From Amycolatopsis camponoti (GTDB lineage Bacteria; Actinomycetota; Actinomycetes; Mycobacteriales; Pseudonocardiaceae), in the NCBI RefSeq assembly GCF_902497555.1, contig NZ_CABVGP010000002.1:322501-386500 (forward strand): a stretch of DNA of 64,000 bases, given 5' to 3'. The translations under genes were made by a program, and so were the position numbers. The notes under the pieces were generated by a model. It saw only the letters and a list, made by a program, of their open reading frames with translations. It was not told where the DNA came from and made no database searches. Shown here piece by piece: positions 60,272-64,000 of this stretch (position 1 is its first letter; each line of letters begins with the position of its first letter).

Positions 60272-61963
60272 TCACGGCGATCCCCGCAGCACCTGCCACA
60301 CCCGGGTGGCGAGGTGCAGGTTCAGCCTGCTGTCCACATCGTTGAGGTCGAGCTCCGTGATCTCCCGGATCCGGCCGAGCCGGTAGCGCAGCGTGCTCCG
60401 GTGGATCGTCAGCGCGGCCGCGGTGTCGTCGTAACTCCCGCCGCACTCGAGGTACTGCGCGAGCGTCGCCACCAGCTCGGCGTTGCGCTGGGTGTCGTAG
60501 TCGAGCAGCTTGCCGAGCCACTCGCGGACGAACTCGACGACGTCGCCGTGGTTCTGCCCGGTGTCGAGGATGCGGTAGATCCCCAGTTGTTCGAAGGTGG
60601 TGACACCGTTCGGGGCCTGCGAAGTGCGCCGGATCTCGAGCGCCCGCACCGCTTCCGTGTAGGACTTGGGCAGCCGCCCCGGGGTTTCGCAGCGGCTGCC
60701 GATACCGATCGCGCCCCCGGCACCGAGGCTTTCCGACAGCGAGGCGTACAGCGCCGCACCGTCCAGCGGCCCGGCAACCAGCAGCACGATCGCGCCCGAG
60801 TGGCGCGAGACGAGCGAGGCGAGCCCGAGCGTCGTCACGGCGCGTCCGGTGGCCTCGGCGACCACGTCCTCGGCGAGGTCGCCGGCCCAGCGCAGCACGA
60901 CCACGTGGTGCGGACGGCGAAGATCGTGCCCGATCGCCTCGGCGCGGGCGTGCGCGCTGCCGTCGTCGGTTCCGGCGATGAGGTCGTCCACGAGGTCACG
61001 GCGCAGGCGCAGCTCGACTTCGGCCAGGCTGCGCTGGTGGGAGAGCTCCAGCGCCAGCACGGTCGAGCCGTACTCGAGGGCGAACACCTGTTCCGCGCCG
61101 GCGGTGTGCGCCGGGTCGATGAGGGCGAGCACGCCGAGCACCTCGTGCCGCGGCCGCACCAGGGAGATGAGCCGGTCCTTCACCCGGACCGGCTCGGACA
61201 GGGTCGCGGCGTGCCGGAGCAGCTCCTCGCGCCGGTGCACGCCGACCTTCGGGTACGGGTCCGGGCGGCCGGGACCGCCCCACGCGCGCAGGTTGCCGAA
61301 CCGATCCTCGATCGCTACCGGCAGCGCGGTCAGCTGGTGCAGCGCGTGCGCGATGCCCGGCTCGCCGGCCCTGGAAGCCGGGATGGTGGACAGCACGTCG
61401 TGCACCAGCTTCTGCTGCTTGAGCCGCTCCACCGACGCGGACAGCTGATCGTTGAGCTCCCGCAGCGCCACCGACTGCCGCCGCTCCCGCTTGAGCAGCG
61501 CGGAGTTCGCCAGCGCCGTGGCGGTCTGCTGGCACAGCGAGTTGAGCAGGAAGACTTCGTCAGGTGAGGGCGGGTGCTCGGCCCGGACCACGAGGTGGCC
61601 CGTCAGGCCGCCGAGCCCGCGCAGCGCGTGGCACCAGCGCCAGCGGCCGTCGGCCAGCTCGATCCGCCCGCTCTGCCCACCGAGCTTGCCGACTTCCGCG
61701 CCGAGGCCGGGATGAGCCTTCTCCGCACCGTTCTGCGGGGTGACCGTGCCGTCCTCGTCGACGAGGTACGCCGCATCGGTTGTGCAACCACTAAGCGACG
61801 CCACCGAGGTCGCGGCGAGCCGCAAAATGTCCGCCGCTTCGCGGCCGTCGGCCATCATCATCGAAATCGCGGAGAGGCCGTAGAGATTCGACAACTGGGC
61901 GCGCCACCAGCTGTCCGTTCGGGCTTCCGCGTCCTGTGTGGACGCGTCGTTCTCGGGTGTCAT
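60272..61963 (-). CDS. PucR-family regulator with GAF-like domain
   Basis: 563 residues. The N-terminal ~170 residues are GAF-like (AADILRLAATSVASLSGCTTDAAYLVDEDG; GHLVVRAEHPPSPDEVFLLNSLCQQTATALANSALLKRERRQSVALRELNDQL, a coiled linker). A second sensory region and a GGDEF-related CdaR domain follow. The C-terminal PucR HTH reads ELVATLAQYLECGGSYDDTAAALTIHRSTLRYRLGRIREIT. ATG 61963. It heads the operon with the two MEDS genes, 12 nt before the first. Confidence 0.9.
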   Translation of the reverse strand: MTPENDASTQDAEARTDSWWRAQLSNLYGLSAISMMMADGREAADILRLAATSVASLSGCTTDAAYLVDEDGTVTPQNGAEKAHPGLGAEVGKLGGQSGRIELADGRWRWCHALRGLGGLTGHLVVRAEHPPSPDEVFLLNSLCQQTATALANSALLKRERRQSVALRELNDQLSASVERLKQQKLVHDVLSTIPASRAGEPGIAHALHQLTALPVAIEDRFGNLRAWGGPGRPDPYPKVGVHRREELLRHAATLSEPVRVKDRLISLVRPRHEVLGVLALIDPAHTAGAEQVFALEYGSTVLALELSHQRSLAEVELRLRRDLVDDLIAGTDDGSAHARAEAIGHDLRRPHHVVVLRWAGDLAEDVVAEATGRAVTTLGLASLVSRHSGAIVLLVAGPLDGAALYASLSESLGAGGAIGIGSRCETPGRLPKSYTEAVRALEIRRTSQAPNGVTTFEQLGIYRILDTGQNHGDVVEFVREWLGKLLDYDTQRNAELVATLAQYLECGGSYDDTAAALTIHRSTLRYRLGRIREITELDLNDVDSRLNLHLATRVWQVLRGSP

Positions 61964-62164
61964 CTCCGGCCTCCCCGACGCGACCTGGTGTTTCGCACCC
62001 TACGCGGTCGGCGGCCGTTCTGCCGGGCCGAAAGCCGCGTACCGCGCCTGGCACGCAGGAAGGCTTGCGCAGCAGGCGGTCCACCACAAAATCGGTTTGG
62101 ATCGGACACTCACGGCATGACGATCCGTCCCGGGATCGGTTCGGTGTTGTTCTTGGTTTCCTTG

Positions 62165-63271
62165 TCAGAGGCCGGGGAGAGACACTCGTCGTCCTTCGGC
62201 GGCGGACCGGCCGATCGCGTCCAGGAGCCGGTGCCGTTTGACGGCGTGGGTGAAGTCCGGGGCGGTCGCGGTGCCGTGGGTGAGATCGTCGCGGATCGCC
62301 GCGTAGGCGTGCGCCAAGGTGTGCGTCGGTGTTCCGGCCAGCTGAGGGTAGTCGTCGTAGCCGTCGGGCAAGGTCAGCTCCGACAGCCCGGCACGCCCGT
62401 GTGAGCCGCGGACCGTGACGGGGCCGAGGTGCGGGTACCCGGTGGCGGCGGTGACCTCGAGGGTTCCCTCGGTGCCGTCGACGAGAAGAGAGAAGCCAGG
62501 TCCCGACAGCGTCCCGCCGCGGTGGTGGGCGGAGAGAACGGCTCCGCCCGGCAACGTGCCCGAGACGGCGATCTGGTCCTCGGCCGTCATCGGGACCGTC
62601 CGGCCGGTGCCGCTCAACGGGACGAGCGGTCGCCGGACCGCTGTCGAAGCGACCACGTCCTGCAACTCGCCGACGATCATGGACACCAGGTCGATGGCGT
62701 GCCCGAAGGCGATGGTGAGCATCGTGGCCCCGAGTGCGCGTTCGAGCGTGTATCGCATGCGCTCGGAGACGGGGGTGCCCCACTCGACCGATGCCGCCAG
62801 CACCGTCGCGGACAGGACCTTTCCCACGTATCCGCCGGCGACGAGGTCGGCCAGCCAGCGGGCGGTGGGGGAGGAACGCCCTTGGAGCCCGATGAAGGTA
62901 CGCGTCCCGCGGGCGGCTCGGTGCAGTTCTCCGGCCTCGGTCAAATCGACGGCGAGCGGCCACTCGCTGAGCACCGGCACTCCCGCCGCCAGCACGGGCA
63001 AGATCAGCTCGCGATGCCTGGGCACCTGGACCGCGACGACCACCAGGTCGACGTTCTCGTCCTCGGCGAGCTGCTGGACCGACGCGTAGCCGGGCACCCC
63101 GAACGCGGCGCCGGCCGCGACCGCCGAGGCTTCGGAACTCGTCGCCAGAGCGGTCAGTTCCAGGCCGTCGACGGCCGAAAGCGCGGGCAGGTGTGCTCCG
63201 GACGCCCATCCTCCCGACGCGCTCAGGCCCACGATCCCGACCCCGATCGGCCGTTTTCCGGGTTCTGCCAT
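62165..63271 (-). CDS. Gfo/Idh/MocA-family oxidoreductase
   Basis: 368 residues. Rossmann loop VGIVGLSASGGWASGAHLPAL; VDLVVVAVQVPRHRELILPVLAAGVPVLSEWPLAVDLTEAGEL carries the usual EKP replaced by EWP, so the catalytic Lys is missing. The C-terminal beta-sheet domain follows. AAGGAAG is 5 nt before ATG 63271. The TetR gene just upstream on the same strand (22 nt) is its likely regulator. Confidence 0.88.
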   Translation of the reverse strand: MAEPGKRPIGVGIVGLSASGGWASGAHLPALSAVDGLELTALATSSEASAVAAGAAFGVPGYASVQQLAEDENVDLVVVAVQVPRHRELILPVLAAGVPVLSEWPLAVDLTEAGELHRAARGTRTFIGLQGRSSPTARWLADLVAGGYVGKVLSATVLAASVEWGTPVSERMRYTLERALGATMLTIAFGHAIDLVSMIVGELQDVVASTAVRRPLVPLSGTGRTVPMTAEDQIAVSGTLPGGAVLSAHHRGGTLSGPGFSLLVDGTEGTLEVTAATGYPHLGPVTVRGSHGRAGLSELTLPDGYDDYPQLAGTPTHTLAHAYAAIRDDLTHGTATAPDFTHAVKRHRLLDAIGRSAAEGRRVSLPGL

Positions 63272-63293
63272 CGTCTTCCTTTGGCATCGCCGG

Positions 63294-63917
63294 CTACGAC
63301 GTGCGGGGGTGCTGACCCGGCCAGGCGAGCAGCGCGGTGGCGGCGATCTCATCGAGTTCGGCGGTCCCCAGGCCGTTCGCGGCCTGGACCGCGATGCCGA
63401 ACCCCATCGTCATGACGAACCGGGCGAGACGCCTCGGATCGGCGTCCGGCCCGAGGTCGCCCTCGTCGACCGCCCGCCGGAAGCGCTCCTCGAGCCGTAC
63501 GCCCGCATCGTTGCGCCAGTCGACGAGCACATCGTGCGCCGGGCGGCCCTGCTCGCTCAGCGCCAGTGCGCCCTGAACGGACAGGCACCCGGCGGGCGCG
63601 CCGGGCGATGTCGTGGTCCGGACGGCTCCGCGAAGGAACGCCTCGGCCACCCCTCGTGCCGTGGGCTCGTGCAGGGCGCGCGTCGCGTAGGAGGCGGGGC
63701 CCTCGGCGTAGCGCTTCACCGCCTTGCGGAAGAGCTGCTCCTTGTTGCCGAAGGCGGCATACATGCTCGACTTGGTGATCCCCATGGCACCGGTCAGATC
63801 CGTCAGGCTCGTGCCGTCGTAGCCCCGAGCCCAGAACACCTGCATGGCGCACTCCAGCGCCTCGTCGATGTCGAACTCCCGGGGGCGGCCGAACGCTGTG
63901 CTCCCCGAACCACCCAT
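63294..63917 (-). CDS. TetR-family regulator
   Basis: 207 residues. HTH: DEALECAMQVFWARGYDGTSLTDLTGAMGITKSSMYAAFGNKEQLFRKAV. Start at 63917. Upstream of and on the same strand as the Gfo/Idh gene, so likely co-transcribed and autoregulatory. An ACCGAGCGGT dyad (63972-63981) lies ~55 nt upstream near the window edge. Confidence 0.88.
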   Translation of the reverse strand: MGGSGSTAFGRPREFDIDEALECAMQVFWARGYDGTSLTDLTGAMGITKSSMYAAFGNKEQLFRKAVKRYAEGPASYATRALHEPTARGVAEAFLRGAVRTTTSPGAPAGCLSVQGALALSEQGRPAHDVLVDWRNDAGVRLEERFRRAVDEGDLGPDADPRRLARFVMTMGFGIAVQAANGLGTAELDEIAATALLAWPGQHPRTS

Positions 63918-63971
63918 GGCGGCGTCCTCCTCGTTCCAGAGCCACCGGCTCTCGTCACAGCAGACTTTAGT

Positions 63972-63981
63972 ACCGAGCGGT
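63972..63981. promoter_or_regulatory. ACCG-AG-CGGT dyad upstream of the TetR gene
   Basis: A short dyad near the window edge, ~55 nt before the TetR start. Possible operator for the TetR protein; weak because the region is cut off by the window. Confidence 0.35.
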
Positions 63982-64000
63982 CCTGATGTGCTAGCGTTCT

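Noticed and set aside
61964..62164. Gap between the Gfo/Idh gene and the PucR gene
   Set aside because: Searched for a promoter palindrome, terminator or short gene; nothing convincing was seen.

Overview
The window is very GC-rich (strong G/C third-position bias, GTG starts, frequent 4-bp stop/start overlaps) and reads as actinomycete chromosome. The mix of a modular type I polyketide synthase (PKS), a gamma-butyrolactone (GBL) signalling cluster, a vanHAX/vanRS glycopeptide-resistance locus of the producer/soil type and many regulator-enzyme pairs suggests Pseudonocardiaceae, most likely Amycolatopsis. That assignment is inference; no rRNA or tRNA gene was seen.

Region 1 (1-10268) is the edge of a secondary-metabolite cluster. 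It holds the 3' end of a type I PKS (DH-KR-ACP plus docking tail, no thioesterase), a DrrAB-type ABC exporter, a small methyltransferase-like protein and a SARP activator. Next come two TetR-type GBL-receptor-like regulators, an AfsA-type butyrolactone synthase and a short-chain dehydrogenase (SDR). ARE-like GBL-receptor operators lie upstream of the SARP, the first TetR gene and the divergent receptor/afsA pair, which gives a coherent signal, receptor and activator circuit. The SDR carries a ~340-residue insertion built of 24-residue (72-bp) repeats that resemble its own active-site segment. This is the most unusual feature of the window.

Region 2 (10243-15210) is glycopeptide resistance: vanY, vanRS and a translationally coupled vanHAX operon. 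The vanY and vanH upstream regions share a nearly identical 39-bp block at the same distance from the start codon, a strong VanR operator candidate.

Region 3 (15302-24924) holds a ribosome-hibernation-like factor, a glyoxalase-fold protein behind a double operator, a methyltransferase/MarR pair, a large secreted subtilisin and further regulators. Region 4 (25030-29934) is one large type VII-type RHS polymorphic toxin with no recognisable immunity gene beside it. Region 5 (30128-43168) is a run of small catabolic or detoxification enzymes, each beside a TetR, AraC/GlxA, XRE or MarR regulator and usually with a visible palindromic operator. A large secreted GH31 glycosidase with lectin repeats lies among them.

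Region 6 (43143-50281) has a decayed flavin oxidase, an AfsR-like SARP/NB-ARC/TPR regulator, an unrecognised 80-residue protein with an excellent ribosome site, and a five-gene coupled operon of two YbaB-like proteins, an EspC-like protein, a WXG-like protein and a DUF3558 lipoprotein. Region 7 (50291-64000) has further regulator-enzyme pairs, a frameshifted phosphoribosyltransferase, an L,D-transpeptidase with a variant active-site motif, a DUF1931 histone-fold protein, a PucR-MEDS-MEDS operon, and a Gfo/Idh/MocA oxidoreductase with a TetR gene at the right edge.

No CRISPR array, insertion sequence, prophage, riboswitch, tRNA or rRNA was found. Functional names rest on motifs read from the sequence; no database search was run.
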